Origin: Orthonyx spaldingii
Taxonomy: Eukaryota; Chordata; Aves; Passeriformes; Orthonychidae
Assembly: GCA_013397795.1 (NCBI GenBank)
Contig: VZTJ01001390.1
Span: 409,085 to 473,084, forward strand
Direction of reading: 5' to 3'
DNA length: 64,000 nt
Shown here: piece by piece, positions 1-11,170 of the stretch
Position numbering within the stretch: the first letter of the stretch is position 1
How the letters are laid out: every line of letters begins with the position of its first letter
Notes under the pieces: generated by a model
What the model was told of the DNA's origin: nothing
Databases searched by the model: none
The model's input: the letters and a program-made list of their open reading frames with translations, nothing else
Position numbers and translations under genes: made by a program

Positions 1-3000
1 GAAGTTGATATTTCCTGGAAAGAGAAGAATTCCGGTCCAGGCTGAGATTCCGCAAACGCTGCCAGAGTGGTGGCAAACCCCAGGCCTCTGCTGAGCTGCC
101 TCTGCCTTTTCCACAGCTCCTGACGTGGGAGAAGGGAAGCTCTCGCCCTTCCCAGGCGCAGTGGAAACAAATCAAATAATTCATAAAAAATCATTAAAAT
201 GAAATCAGAGAGATGAAGATGAATGACTGGGTGAAGGGGTCACACTCTCACATCCACGTGCATGCAAATATCTCTATATCTGTATATATTTATATATATT
301 TATATATAAAGGGGTTTTTTTTTTATTTCTTTCCAAGCTGGGAGCACTGAAAGTTCCTCCTCAATAATTTCCCTGTAGTCCTCGTTAATTCCTTAAGATT
401 TTCCCCACCTCTTTTCAAAGCCTGAAGTTCAAAGACGCTGAAAGGAGCTGCCTCAGCACTTTCTTTTCCTCTCCTTTGAAACTTTTTCAGCAAAGTCCAA
501 TCAGGCCAATTAACTCCTTCTTTCATTTTTTCCCCACTCCTTGTAGGGAAAGCAGAATGTGGGGCTCAGCCAAGGCTGCCAAATGCAAACCCCTGGGGAA
601 TTTGCTGCTGCAGGAGATGCCCGGTGCCTTGGCAGCCGTGTCCCCATGGATATGTTGAACATCCCTAAATCCTGCCCCTGCTCCTGGAGCGGGGCTGACA
701 CCCAGCAGGAGCAGGACAAGCCCAGACAGGTCCTTCCACAGCAGGATGAGCTCCCAGTGCTCCCCAGCACCCTCCTGGATGAGGAAGCACAAGGAGAAGA
801 CCTGGGGGTAAATGCTCACATTTTCCTCCTTGTGCCTGCTGTTCTCGTTGATTTTTCCCTTGTGGAATTGCAAGAATCAAACTGAAGAGCCTTCCCTGAT
901 GACACAGCAGGCTGTGCACAGCTGAGCGTTCCCGTGGCGGCTTTTCCATCCACCGAGGGTGCCGAGAGCTCGGGAAAGCCTCAGCCCCCCCCCACAGAAG
1001 GCACAGCAATTAATCACGGGATGGAAGGCAATGATTCCGCCCGGGAATTCCCTCGGGATGCGGATCTCCTGGCGTCTGAACGCTTCTCCACTCCATCACC
1101 CCGGGCATTAATGCAAAGTGCAGGCAGTAATTACAGCAGGCAGTAAAGTTCAGGAATTGTAGGGACCGTGTGTGTTTATAATGCAACAACACTCCGGGAG
1201 CCCTTGTGGGGTTTGTGTGTGTGTGGCTGGGAAAAGGCCCAGGGAAGCCCCATAAAACACAAAATAAAATCCAAACACATAAAGGTCAGCGTAGTAAATA
1301 TAAAAATAAGCATCACAGCCCTTTAAATATTTATCATTAGTGACGTTTGCATTACAGGAGGGCTGGGACTGACTAAGTCTGTGGCAATTGTGGGCACGGC
1401 AGGCCCGGACTCTTGGCTCAAGGCCAGGCAGGAAGTGAAAAAAGGCTTCAAAATGGGATGGAAATACATTTAACATGGGAATGTGTGGATTACAGGCACC
1501 GTTCCACTGTTTTTGAAGCAGCTTTAGTTTAGAGGGAGTTCACTGGAGGTGCTCCCTGCTGCCCAGGGTACCTCCTGGGGTGGCCCAGGGCACCAGGGCA
1601 GCCCAAAGAAAAAGGGATTTGGGGTCAGGGAATGGGAACATCCCTTCTCCTGCCCCTCACTGGTCACTGCTCCCTTCACACAGTGGCACCTGAACTGCAA
1701 AATGAAATAAGAACCTGAAGGGCTTTTGCAATGGTCAGAACAAAGACACGGCACCAACAAGGAAAGAAACGGGACTGAAAAACAAGACTAAAAGTGGGTG
1801 ATGTGCAGTTCCATTTAAATGCCCTGTGGTCACCAAAAACCCCTCCTTATACGTGAAAGGAAAAGTTTCCCCAGGGAGAAAGCCCCATCCTGGGAGCGTG
1901 TCACTACCAAGAAAACCTGTGGCAAACACCGCTGTGTGAGGGACCCTCACCACTAGGGATGGAGAACCACCGGTCCCAGCCGAGAAAACCCCCCCAGAGG
2001 AGAACTCCTCCCTTTCAGGGTGGCTCTTGAGAAGAGTTTATTATTGCTAACCCCTTGCCTAAGGGCCAGTTCATCAATGCACCTCGCCTGCTCCTCCCAG
2101 CCCTGCCTTAATGAGAACGTTTTCCTGGTAAAGAGGTGGAGCAGGGAGATGGGAAGGTGATTGTGGCAGTGCTGATGGAGGGTTTCCTTTGGAGTGTTCA
2201 AACCAACGATGACACGAGGCATTGGTGATTCCTCTTCAGCAAATGCTGTGTCCCCCAGAGGAAGGCAGGACTTGTTCCATAGTCAAGGTGGGTCTCTGTT
2301 GCACCAACCCCATCAGGAAGAGCAGGGTGTGGGGCAGGCAGCCCCCCGTGCTGCGGGACAAAGGCAGGTGAGTGCACAGAAATGTCCACATCCATGAACA
2401 TTCCCCAGGCTTCCCTCTGGCACCACTCGTGGAGTCCCCGGGATAAACCCCAGCTCCTCTGGCAAGGGACGTGTATTTTGTTGCTCTTTGTCCTGGACAA
2501 ATCCCAAGTATTGATGGGATGCACACTCCCAGGCCTGCTGTAAGAAGGAGGAGTTGATGGAGACAGAACTGTGCTTGCAAGGGCTCGTTTCCAAACCAGC
2601 TCTTTGTGTTCTCCTGCAGAGCTTGGCCTCTCCATCCCCTGTCCCACACATCCCACCCCTTGCTTTGGGGGCCAGGAGCTGGGGAACCACCCAACCCTTC
2701 AAGAGTCCTCAGAGAGAAATCCCAGCAAGCCAGCAGAGGCTCCTGGGGCTGCAGAACCTGCATTTCCACCCCCTTCTCCTCCTCCTCTGTGTTCTTCTCG
2801 ACTCTGACACCTCTGGCCTTTCCCCTCCTCCGGGGACCTCTGTGGAGGAGTCCCAGACCAATTGTGCAGAGCCCTCCCCCTGAGCAGAAGTCATGAACCT
2901 TGGTTCCTGCATTGTCTGTGGCCCAGGGGAACTCCTGACCTTGGGCAGCACCCACAGAGATGTTCAGGAGCACAACCAGGAGGCACAACTATCCCAAACC

Positions 3001-3290
3001 ACCATCCCACAGGGAAAAGGGCGGTTTTGCCATGTTGCTGGATTTGAGGGCATTTGAAGCCCATGTGTCATCCATATGACAGGAAAGGGGGACCTGGTGG
3101 GACACTCCCACCCACCACAGGCAGAGCTGGATGGTGGCCGAGGCCGGCAGAATTGAGGAGGAGTCTGAGATGTGCCCAAGATCCTTGATTTTCTGGCTAA
3201 AGACACAGAGGGAAGGAATGAACAGGGGATCTGAATGGAAGAGACTCACTGGCCTGGATGTCATCAGAGTCCTCTCCTTACATCTTCAGC
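1..3290. other. Non-coding stretch, no gene recognised
   Basis: I see no gene here. An AT-rich simple tract of TATATATT-like units lies at 281-310. The part around 1140-1390 is AT-rich, repeat-free and has TAAA/TTTAAATA runs. The longest frame is a 250-codon minus-strand frame at 2236-2988. Its product is Gly/Leu/Pro-rich, resembles nothing I know, and is overlapped by other open frames on both strands, so I treat it as chance. Confidence 0.6.
281..310. repeat. AT-rich simple repeat (TATATATT)n
   Basis: Short alternating TA/TT tract, about 30 bp, made of imperfect TATATATT units and followed by a G4T10-type run. It is low-complexity sequence with no other visible content. Confidence 0.7.
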
Positions 3291-3709
3291 GGAGCTGGGA
3301 AGGGGCTGGAGCCCCAGGAGCGGCTGAGGGAGCTGGTGAGGCTCAGCCTGGAGAAAAGGAGGCTCAGGGGGGACCTTGTGGCTCTGCACAACTCCCTGAC
3401 AGGAGGGGGCAGCCAGGGGGGTCGGGCTCTGCTCCCAGGACACAGGGACAGGAGGAAAGAAAATGGTCTCAAGAGGTTTAGATTGGAAATTAGGGAAAAT
3501 TTCTTCATTGAAAGGGTTATCAAGCACTGGCACAGACTTGTCCCAGGGCAGTGTTGGAGTCATCGTCTCTGGAAGTGTCCAAGGTCAGGTTGGATGGGGC
3601 TTGGAGCACCCTGGGAGAGCGGAAGGTGTCCCTGCCCATGGCAGGGGGGTGTGACTGGATGGGGTTTAAGGTCTCTTCCAACTCAAACCGGTCTGGGATC
3701 CTATGAAAG
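3291..3709 (+). mobile_element. CR1 LINE fragment, 5'-truncated, sense on +
   Basis: This copy holds the end of the CR1 reverse-transcriptase reading frame plus the 3' untranslated region. Translation of part of it gives the family's C-terminal signature: RLREL, then SLEKRRLRGDL, NGLKRFRLEIRENFF and ERVIKHWHRL. Indels have broken the frame, so it is dead. CR1 elements are copied by target-primed reverse transcription and normally lose their 5' end, as here. The 3' end reads GGTTTAAGGTCTCTTCCAACTC and then a single degenerate octamer, CCTATGAA. It is one of the older-looking copies and differs from the younger subtype elsewhere in the window. Confidence 0.93.
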
Positions 3710-4489
3710 AACTGGGAACTGACTGGTGCCTCCAGCGATGTTGCTGCAGAAAGTTTTCCCATTCCTGGGCTCCTTCATTGATAGTGATAAGGAAAGGGTT
3801 AACTCATCCCTGGGGAGGGCTGGGACACACAAGCCCGAAGTCTCTTTCAGCCCTACTTTTCCCTAATTCATCTGATCACCTCTGCAGCATCACTTTCGGA
3901 TGGTCTAAGCCTTCCCCTACTGCCAGCCTGGCTCCTTCTCCACCCATGACCTGCCGAGCCACGGTAGGCCAGCCTGGAAACTCACCTCACACTTTTTAGG
4001 AAGCTCATTCCTCAAAAAATAAAAGTGAAAATCATTTGGCCTAGAAACTTCAGCTGTGATTTAGTACCTCGCCCACAGCAAAGAGCGTCACCCCTGGAGA
4101 GTTTGGGGATCTTCCATTATTAACAGCAGGATGTGCCTGTGCTGGGAATCTGCGTGGCAGCAGCAGCAGGCACAGCTCAGGGCTGCCTCTGGAATTGCAA
4201 TAATTATGCTGAGGCCCTGAGAGCAGTGTTTGGTCTCCCCATGTCCCCTCGCTGGGGTGACATCTCTGCCAGTGACCTTGGGGTGTCACACAACTGGAAT
4301 TGCTGAAGGAATGGGGGGAAGTGTGCTGGGAAAGCTGCTGCGGGCACAGCTGGGCAGGTTTGGTCTGGAAAAGGGATGAGAAGCCAAAACAGCAGAATGC
4401 TGAGACAAATGATAAAGTCAGAAACTCCAGGATTGGGAAAATGTGTTTCAGGTCTCAGCAGGCACCAGGCTCTGGGGGAGCGGTGGCCA
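3710..4489. other. Non-coding spacer between two CR1 copies
   Basis: I see no gene, repeat array or motif here. Composition is mixed. The only long frames are on opposite strands of the same bases and run into the neighbouring CR1 copies. Confidence 0.55.
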
Positions 4490-4697
4490 AGCACAGAGAC
4501 GTCATTGCCCAGAGAGGTTTTGGACTCTTCCTCTTTGGAAATGTCCAAGGCCAGGTTGGACAGGCCTTGGAGCACCCTGGTGATAGTGGAAGGTGTCCCT
4601 GCCCATGGCAGGGGGTGGAACAGGATGGTTTTTAAGGTCCCTTCCAGCCCAAACCAGTCTGGGATTCTACAGTTCGGTGATTCTGTGATTCTATGAC
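4490..4697 (+). mobile_element. CR1 LINE 3' end fragment
   Basis: The sequence GTCCAAGGCCAGGTTGGACA, then CTTGGAGCACCCTGG, then GTGTCCCTGCCCATGGCAGG is the CR1 3' untranslated region. It ends in a clear terminal octamer array: GGGATTCTAC, GGTGATTCTG and TGATTCTATGA, all within 4661-4697. The beginning (about 4490-4530) is diverged. The element is severely 5'-truncated and non-coding. Confidence 0.95.
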
Positions 4698-4812
4698 ATA
4701 ACAGAGACTTCAGGCCTCAGGTGTCCTCTGGGAGAGGCGTTGTCCCAGCTTCAGCTGGGCTCTCAGACAAGCACTGAGCTCATCATAACCCATGGAAAAG
4801 CCTTCAGGAAGG

Positions 4813-4844
4813 CAGGACACCAGGACACCAGGACACCAGGACAC
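4813..4844. repeat. 8-bp minisatellite (CAGGACAC)x4
   Basis: Four perfect, head-to-tail copies of CAGGACAC. The flanks (GAAGG and TTCTGC) are unrelated. A perfect array of this kind is likely to vary in length between individuals. Confidence 0.9.
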
Positions 4845-4977
4845 TTCTGCAAGGGGTCCACAGCCCTCCCTTGCTCACACCTTGTGCCATCTCCCTGTAA
4901 AGCTGCTGGTGACAGTGACGCCGTGTCCCCTCCCCGGGCTGTCTCAGATCCTGAAGGTCAGAGACACTTCCCAGGAT

Positions 4978-5320
4978 GAGCCCCCATCTCCTCCCCTGGC
5001 TGCCTTTCCTGGTGAGCTGCTTTTCCTTGATGGGTTTTTCATGCCCCCAGCAGCCCCACCAGCGGTGGCCCAGCCCTCCTCCAGTCCATCCCTGTTTTCC
5101 TGCCTTCCTCCTCCTGCCCTTCAGGCTCCCATTGTTCTCTCCACTTGGCTTTCCCTTCCCCTCCTGGCAAACACCAGGACTCAGAGCACAGCAGCATCTC
5201 TGCCTTCCCTCCCTCCCCTACCCATCCCAACGTTGCACTTCCTCCACCCCCTTCTCTCCACAATTTCACTCCCAGCTTTATTTGGAACTCTGCCTTCTCC
5301 TCCCTCCCTCTCAGTGAAAT
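4978..5320. repeat. C/T-rich low-complexity tract
   Basis: About 340 bp in which the plus strand is dominated by C and T (CCTCC, CTTCC, CCCTCC runs) with few purine stretches. It is not a tandem array. The bias suppresses stop codons and creates several overlapping spurious frames. Confidence 0.6.
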
Positions 5321-5493
5321 GTCTTAACAAGCTCAAGCCTTGCTTTGTACTAAATCAAAGCCTGAGCAGAGTGCGAGGGCTCAGCCAAACCCCATTTCAA
5401 CGGTGCCGTGCCCGCTCACATCAGATGAAGCCTATGGAGGTAATTTGCTGCGGATAGGAACTGGGAGCAGAGGGCAGCTCATTAGTGCCTGGC

Positions 5494-5511
5494 ATTATTA
5501 TTATTATTATT
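5494..5511. repeat. ATT microsatellite, six units
   Basis: Six perfect ATT trinucleotides, bounded by GGC and GTTGG. Confidence 0.92.
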
Positions 5512-5689
5512 GTTGGACTGAAACAGAACATCTCTTTCATTTATTTCTATCCCTGGCGAACGCAAATGGGAGATCCAAGTCAGAAATCCCGCCCATACCA
5601 GTCCCTGCGGGTCACCGTGGATTTCAGGAGGGAGGAAAAACCATGGAGCAAGAACACGCCAAGAGCCTGAAACCTCGCAGACGCAACAA

Positions 5690-5910
5690 TTTAAAGGATT
5701 TCAAAGGCTGTTTCCATAAGCCTTTGGGGACTCCAAAGGAGCATATTGATTAAACTTCGGAAGCAGCTAAAAGCAGCTCCTCCATGGCTAATTAATACAG
5801 CGATGCCCCGATGCCCCTGTTCTTGTTTTACCAAGCTGCAGCCTGTCAAATCAATTCATATTCACCGCCCTGATGAAAGCAAAACCCTGGTTATCGTCTG
5901 CGAAATGGAT
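5690..5910. promoter_or_regulatory. Candidate conserved noncoding block
   Basis: Repeat-free, moderately AT-rich sequence with several homeodomain-type cores (CTAATTAATAC near 5788, ATATTGATTAAAC near 5744, CAAATCAATTC near 5849). There is no open frame of note. The look is that of vertebrate developmental enhancers, but nothing here proves function. Conservation has not been tested. Confidence 0.2.
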
Positions 5911-6168
5911 CGATGCCTTGGCTGCCTCAACACCATGAGGTGCCCTGTCCTGTGGGGTGCAATGTGGTGTCCTGCAGATGCTTTTGGGGTGACACCAGGC
6001 AGGCAAACCCATCAAGCCTCTTGTTTTGACTCTCTAACCCAAACCCATCTTTCTGATGTTTCCTGTGTAGCTGGTTCTCTGTGGATTCTTGGACAATGAC
6101 AATTCAAAGTGATTATTCCCTATTTCAGTGGAGCTGCCTGTGCTTATAGGATGGCATTTAGGGTGTGG

Positions 6169-6252
6169 GATTGTTGGGGTGCCCCATGCAGGGCCAGGAG
6201 TTGGACTCAATCCCAATGGATCCCTTCCAGCTCAGGAGATTCTGGGATTTTG
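6169..6252 (+). mobile_element. Short CR1 3'-tail fragment
   Basis: The run GGGCCAGGAGTTGGACTCAA, then GGATCCCTTCCAGCTCAGGA, then GATTCTGGGATTTTG matches the last ~80 bases of the CR1 branch whose 3' end encodes '…GGAGTTGGACTCGATGATCC…'. This is a different 3' end from most other copies in the window. The octamer is reduced to one diverged unit. Confidence 0.8.
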
Positions 6253-7253
6253 TTTCCACACCAGCTGCCTTTCCTTCCTGGCACCAGGAGAATCATTTTT
6301 CCACTTTTCTGCCTGTCCAGTGGAGCTCGTGACTGGTGCTGTCTCTCACTGGACACCAGTTCAGAACTGGTTTCATGCTGCCACTGCGGGGACTACACAA
6401 TATTCTAAACTGGGGTTTTGGTGTCCCAAGCCTCCTTAAACTGAGGATCAAACCTGGTTTGGTGAGGTCTTCTAAAGTTGCTGCCTTGAACCCACCCCGG
6501 AGAAGTCTCTCCACGAGACCTTCTGGGAGTCCTTAGGCAGCACTATTTTTATGCACAGCTTCTTTTAGGGCTAAGGAGCCGGAGATGACCCTTCTGGCTC
6601 ATCAGAGAAGGCAAATTCCTGGGAAAAGAGTGGTTCCAGACAGGACCATGCAGGGTGCAGATCAGGGATGTTGTGCCAGCCAGGGTGACACCAGGAACAG
6701 GAGCCTGTCCTTGCGTTGCCACCACGTGCTTTGGGGGGTCTTTGGTAGCTCCCGGGGGGAGCTGGAGGTTCAGGATAACTTCTGACTTCCAAAGGGAAGG
6801 CAAAGGGATGTGCTTTGTTTTGCATGCGGCATCAGCTTTGATTTCGAGCAAGTTTTTGGCACCCCTCAATAAAGTGCCATGAGCTGTTTACTGAATTTTA
6901 ATTCTATGTGCCTCAGAAAAAAAAAATAAATAAAAAGGGGGAAAAGAGTTGAACAAAATCATTTCAGCAACATCTGCTGCCTTTCTGAGATATTTCACCA
7001 AAGGCCTATGGAGATCAAATATTTTCCTCTAATTAGAGCTCTTTCCTCAGAGCAGCTCTCCTGGGTGCAAAAACATCTGAACACCTCCCTGGCTGCCCAG
7101 AGATCCTCCTGGGACCCTCTGCAGCACAGACAAACACCAAGCTCTCCTTTGGGGCCTCCTCGGAATAAATGGTTTTTCCACCAGGGAAAGGTTGGTCCCT
7201 GTGTCTATTCCTCCCTTCATCACACCCTGATCTCTGACTTTCCACTTGGGTTT
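6253..7253. other. Non-coding spacer with an A-rich tract
   Basis: No gene is recognised. An A-rich stretch (A10, TAAATAAAAA) lies at 6917-6945. The rest is unremarkable single-copy-looking DNA. Frames at 6549-6869 (minus) and 6128-6439 (plus) resemble nothing known. Confidence 0.55.
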
Positions 7254-7520
7254 AGAATCATGGAAGAATTAAGGTTGGAAAAGCTCTCTGAGATCATCAT
7301 GTCCAACCATCAACCCAGCACTGCCCAGGCTGCCACTGACCTGGTGCCACATCCACATGGATTTTAAATGCTTCCAGGGATGGCGACTCCACCACTGCCC
7401 TGGGCAGCTGTGCCAGGACTGAACAATCCTTTCAGTGAAGAAATTTCCCCAGTATCCAACCTGAACTTGCTCTGGCACAACTTGAGGCCATTTCCTCTTG
7501 TCCTGCCCCTTGTTCCCTGC
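7254..7520 (-). mobile_element. CR1 LINE fragment, antisense
   Basis: The plus strand reads AGAATCATGGAAGAATTAAG, GGTTGGAAAAGCTCTCTGAG, ATCATCATGTCCAACCATCA and then a protein-coding part, so the element is on the minus strand. Its reverse-strand translation gives CR1 C-terminal residues (VGYWGNFFTERIVQSWHSC, then frame breaks). It belongs to the branch with the 'AAGGTTGGAAAAG' end, shared with 20838-21031. Confidence 0.92.
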
Positions 7521-8489
7521 CAGCATTTTCTGTGTCTAACATGACACCAAGCAAATTCGTTTATTATTAGCATTATGATAGTTATTATATACAGTTATTA
7601 GCATTATTATGGAGTTCATAAGGAAAAAAACACAATAAGTTGAGAGCTTTGGACCAAAAGTTGGGTGGTTATGCCAAGGAATGCTCCCAGGTGGAGCTGG
7701 GCATGTTTCATGCTGGAAAACCAGTGGGAAAGGTTCCTTGGGCATCTGCCACGTGTCCTGGCATCCCTGCAAGTGTTCTTAGAGAGCAGGAATGCTTCAA
7801 ATCCCAGCCCTTGGCTGCTGCTGAAGAGGATTCCCACCACAGGCTGTGCTCCTGGGGGACATGGCAGTGACACCTGTGAGGTGCCAAATCCTGCCTCAGA
7901 ACCCTGCTGGGAAGGTCTGTGGGATGGGCCGATGACTCTCAGAAGAAACCACCCCATTCCCTGCACCCCAATATGTGATGGGGCAAGCTTTACCTGAGAA
8001 GGGATTGGATTCTCCCTCTCCACTTCCCTCCCTTGTTTTTCCCATAACAAACTTTATGGGAAGGAAAACCCTAAAACTGATTTATTTATTGTGTTGTATC
8101 AGGGAAAAAAGGGAAGGAAAACCCTAAAACTGATTTATTTATTGTGTTGTATCAGGGAAAAAAAAAAAACCCCAAACCAACAGTGTTTAGCTTTTGTGAA
8201 ATCAATGCGTTGCAGACGAGAGGAATCACTCCTTCTTTAGCCTCTGGGTTAAGGCAACTAATTCAGATCTGATCCATGTGGAAATTTGCAGCCCATTCCC
8301 ATGGCCAGGGAAGGCAGGGAAGAGCTCTGAAATGATCCCAGTAGTGTAGGGATGATTTATGAGGCATATTGGAAAGAGCAAAGGAAGCCTGGGTTGTTAG
8401 TTCTGATATTTAGGGATGATAAACAGCAGGAAAGAGAGAATTTTTTTTTAAATATCTCTCCACAGATGCAGAAGAAGCAGTGTGGGCCT
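7521..8489. other. Non-coding stretch with AT-rich block and tandem duplication
   Basis: No gene is recognised. Just beyond the CR1 5' truncation point is an AT-rich block (7556-7625) with two copies of TTATTAGCATTAT about 33 bases apart. The perfect 53-bp duplication at 8058-8163 is listed separately. Confidence 0.55.
8058..8163. repeat. Perfect 53-bp tandem duplication
   Basis: The unit at 8058-8110 is repeated exactly at 8111-8163, then runs into extra A residues and CCCC. Each unit starts GGGAAGGAAAACCC and ends CAGGGAAAAAA. With no mismatch between copies it is either recent or kept identical by gene conversion. It could also be an assembly artefact at an A-rich junction. Confidence 0.95.
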
Positions 8490-8714
8490 GAATTAGGTGG
8501 GATTTTGGGAAGAAAATCTGTACTTAAAGGGTGGGGAGGCCCTGGCACAGGGTGCCCAGAGAAGCTGTGGCTGCCCTGGATCCCTGGAAGTGTCCAAGGC
8601 CAGGTTGGACGTTGGGGCTTGGAGCACCCTGGGACAGTGGAAGGTGTCCCTGCCACGGCAGGGGTGGGACAGGATGGGCTTTAAGGCCCCACCCAACCCA
8701 AACTATTCTATGAC
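8490..8714 (+). mobile_element. CR1 LINE 3' fragment
   Basis: Sense orientation: GGGTGGGGAGGCCCTGGCAC, AGAGAAGCTGTGGCTGCCCT, AAGTGTCCAAGGCCAGGTTG and finally CCCAAACTATTCTATGACCT. It covers the end of the reverse-transcriptase frame and the 3' untranslated region. Compared with its relatives the 'GGGTGGG' segment is intact but the poly-C of the palindrome CCATGGCAGG is altered to CCACGGCAGG. One terminal octamer remains. Confidence 0.95.
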
Positions 8715-8925
8715 CTTAAGAATAAGAACATTTTGGCTTAAAAACAGGGGAAAACACCCTGGCAGAGACATCTGCTACTCTGATACCATGAACAGATCAA
8801 TGCTACCAATGAACTTCCCAAAGGAACTTCCCAAACCCTATTCCCTCACCCACCAAAAGCACCCGACAACAGAGAGGGTCAGAGGAGCAAAGGGCCATTC
8901 TCTCCCCACATTTTCCAAGCTGTCC
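8715..8925. other. Short spacer between oppositely oriented CR1 copies
   Basis: About 210 bp of single-copy-looking DNA between a plus-strand and a minus-strand CR1, placing two CR1 3' ends head to head. Nothing else is seen. Confidence 0.55.
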
Positions 8926-9083
8926 CACGGAGTGGTTTGGGTTGGAAGGGACCTCCAAAATCATCTCATCCCACCCTCTGACAGGGCAGGGACACCTTCC
9001 ACTGTCCCAGGTGCTCCAAGCCCCATCCAGCCTGGCCTTGGACACTGCCAGGGATGGAGCAGCTGCCACAACCTCTGTGCTCC
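8926..9083 (-). mobile_element. CR1 LINE 3' fragment, antisense
   Basis: Plus-strand text AGTGGTTTGGGTTGGAAGGG, GACCTCCAAAATCATCTCAT and CCATCCAGCCTGGCCTTGGA marks an antisense CR1 of about 160 bp. It is cut off in the region GATGGAGCAGCTGCCACAAC, and the terminal octamers have been lost. Confidence 0.93.
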
Positions 9084-9889
9084 AGCAGGAGCTCCCATGG
9101 ACTTACCCAGTGCCTTGCAAGAGCAGGAGGCCTGGGAGGCTGCAAATCCATCATCCTCCCTTTTCCATGGGGAAAGAGAACATTTCCCTCTGATTTCTCC
9201 TGCCATCCCGGGATAGGATTCAGCAGCAGCGGGATGGCACAAACCAGGATTATTTTGCCTCTCTTTTGTCGTGTGCCTGAAACCAGCACCAGTAATTCCT
9301 AAAGCACAGCAATTATTTAAAAAGCACAGACAGGGCGACCCAGAGGCTGGCACAGCAGGATCCCAAACTCCGGGCGTGCAGGGGGACCCTGGATCTGAGC
9401 AGCTCCCCAAGAGGAGTGACAGCCCCATCCAGGGCAAATACAAACTGCCTTAATTACTGCTCCCACTGCTAATTGCTGATAACCAACATCTTCTTGTGAT
9501 CTGCTTTGGAATTGGGCTGCTTACAACAGGCTGGGAGGATGGATCCAAGGGGGATGATGTGCTTCCCCCACATTCTCCAGAAATCTTTAAACACCACAAG
9601 GTGAGGTGTGTCCCTCATTAGGGACCATCATGGAAGGGTGGAGATCAAAGAGAAGAGGGAGGTGCAGTATGGAGGGGCTGGAAAACACATCCACAAGAAT
9701 CTTCCCCCAGCCAGGAGGCGGCTGGACAGATTTATTGGGTCCTTTAGAGTGGAGGGACCAACCAAAACATCCTGGTGGCCAACAGCACAACTGGGCAGGG
9801 TTACTGGGGGCCCAGAGGGTGGCTAGGGAAGTCGGAAGTTATCAGAGGTGAAAGCTCAGAGGAAAAAATGGGGCTTGAGGTGACCTTTC

Positions 9890-10020
9890 CCAGAATATTT
9901 CATAAAAGTGCTGCCTCTCCCTGTGCATTTTAAAAGTCACCATCGACATCGGCATCGCTTGGAGAAAAAGTCACCCGTTAAAAAAAGAGTGTGTCAGGAA
10001 GGGAGCTATTTCAAAATGCA
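9890..10020. promoter_or_regulatory. Candidate conserved noncoding block
   Basis: Repeat-free block with CATAAAAGTGCTG, GCATTTTAAAAGTCACC and CCATCGACATCGGCATCGCT. The retained CpG-containing CATCG cluster in AT-rich DNA is unusual. Function is not shown by the sequence alone. Confidence 0.15.
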
Positions 10021-10559
10021 GCTGGCAATTATCCCCACCAAAGACAGAGTAATAATTTTGCAGAAAAAATTAACAAACTGCAGAAAAGAATTTCTCCTTT
10101 TGCACTTGAAACTGTTTTCATGGAAATGGTTTCACTTTGCCAGATCCTGTCTGAATAGAATTCGACAGCACTGGAACTGCTGGACCTTCCTGGTGCTGCC
10201 ACTACTCCAGTCGCTCTCTATCCATTGAGGAAAGCCCTGTTTAAAGGGAGGAGGATGCATTTTCCACCAGCACAACAGAGGGAAGAAGCAGGATGCGACA
10301 GGACCTGGATAACCCCATCCTCAAGCTGTGGGATGCAGGTGTTTAAGATCCCTTCTACCCCACTTTTTTCCTGTGAACCTCTAAATATTCGAGTTCTCAG
10401 GCCCTTTCCAATTTACTGCTGCCCTGTGAAGAGCAGAAGTAGGAATGCAGCTCCGTTTTCACCCCAAAATCCTGCCAAGGTGCTGGGGCGGATGCTGCTA
10501 CCTCTCACTGGGCAGGCAGGGGCTGTCCACACTCTCAGGGTTTATTTGAGGATCATTTC

Positions 10560-11170
10560 CTAATTAATATGCACAGCTTTTGATTATTTTCTCACCTGCT
10601 GTGTCTTGCAAGTCCCATCCATTAAAAATTCCCCCCATTTCCAAATAAATCCAAGGCCCACTTTTGAGCTCGAAGCCGTACATTAGTCAGACTCATTTGC
10701 CTGGGAACATGAAAGTCCCTTCCTATTTATCTCGTCATTTGAACTACATAAATAGCTCCCAGCACAAACTCCTCATCTTTCCAACATTATCCCAGCAAAT
10801 AGCAGCCTTTGAAAAAGAAAAATTAGTGGTGGGTAATTATTTTTGCGGCAGATACCAAAATGATAATTTCTTAAACAATTACTTTGAAATATTAACAATT
10901 GTTCTCTAAATTCCAATTTAGTTCCTGATATGAATTATAGTTTGTCAGATCTGGGCTTTGGAAACATTTGTTCCTTGCACAGAACATAAAAAATGCCAGC
11001 GTAACCTTTTGCCTCCGCAGCCTCCGAGCAGAGCCAAATGCCTCCGCTCTTGTTTTATCAACACAAATAATTAAAACACAGGAGAATGTTTGGGATTTAT
11101 ACAGTTGTTTTTGGCATCTTATTCATATTTATTTGATCTGTAAGATATCATTTTAATTAAAAGCTCGCTC
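10560..11170. promoter_or_regulatory. Candidate conserved noncoding block, AT-rich
   Basis: About 600 bp with no recognisable repeat and many homeodomain or forkhead-type cores: CTAATTAATATGC near 10561, GTGGGTAATTATTTTTG near 10827, CAAATAATTAAAAC near 11062 and TTTTAATTAAAAGC near 11151. The density is higher than in the surrounding DNA. I infer an enhancer-like element; the sequence does not identify the target gene. Confidence 0.22.

Larger units (their letters stand above)
4698..6168. other. Non-coding stretch with simple repeats and a C/T-rich tract
   Basis: No gene is recognised. The stretch holds an 8-bp minisatellite (4813-4844), a C/T-rich strand-asymmetric tract (4978-5320), an ATT microsatellite (5494-5511) and a repeat-free block at 5690-5910 that could be conserved noncoding DNA. 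The 221-codon plus frame at 4792-5457 exists because the C/T-rich tract lacks stops. Its product is Pro/Leu/Ser-rich filler. Confidence 0.55.

Noticed and set aside
2236..2988. 250-codon minus-strand frame
   Set aside because: The product is Gly/Leu/Pro-rich without any known domain. Four other open frames overlap the same bases, which points to low stop density rather than a gene. One or a few frames of this size are expected by chance in 64 kb.
3258..3722. 154-codon plus frame resembling a reverse-transcriptase C-terminus
   Set aside because: It is real CR1-derived coding sequence but truncated and frameshifted, so it is annotated as part of the mobile element and not as a gene.
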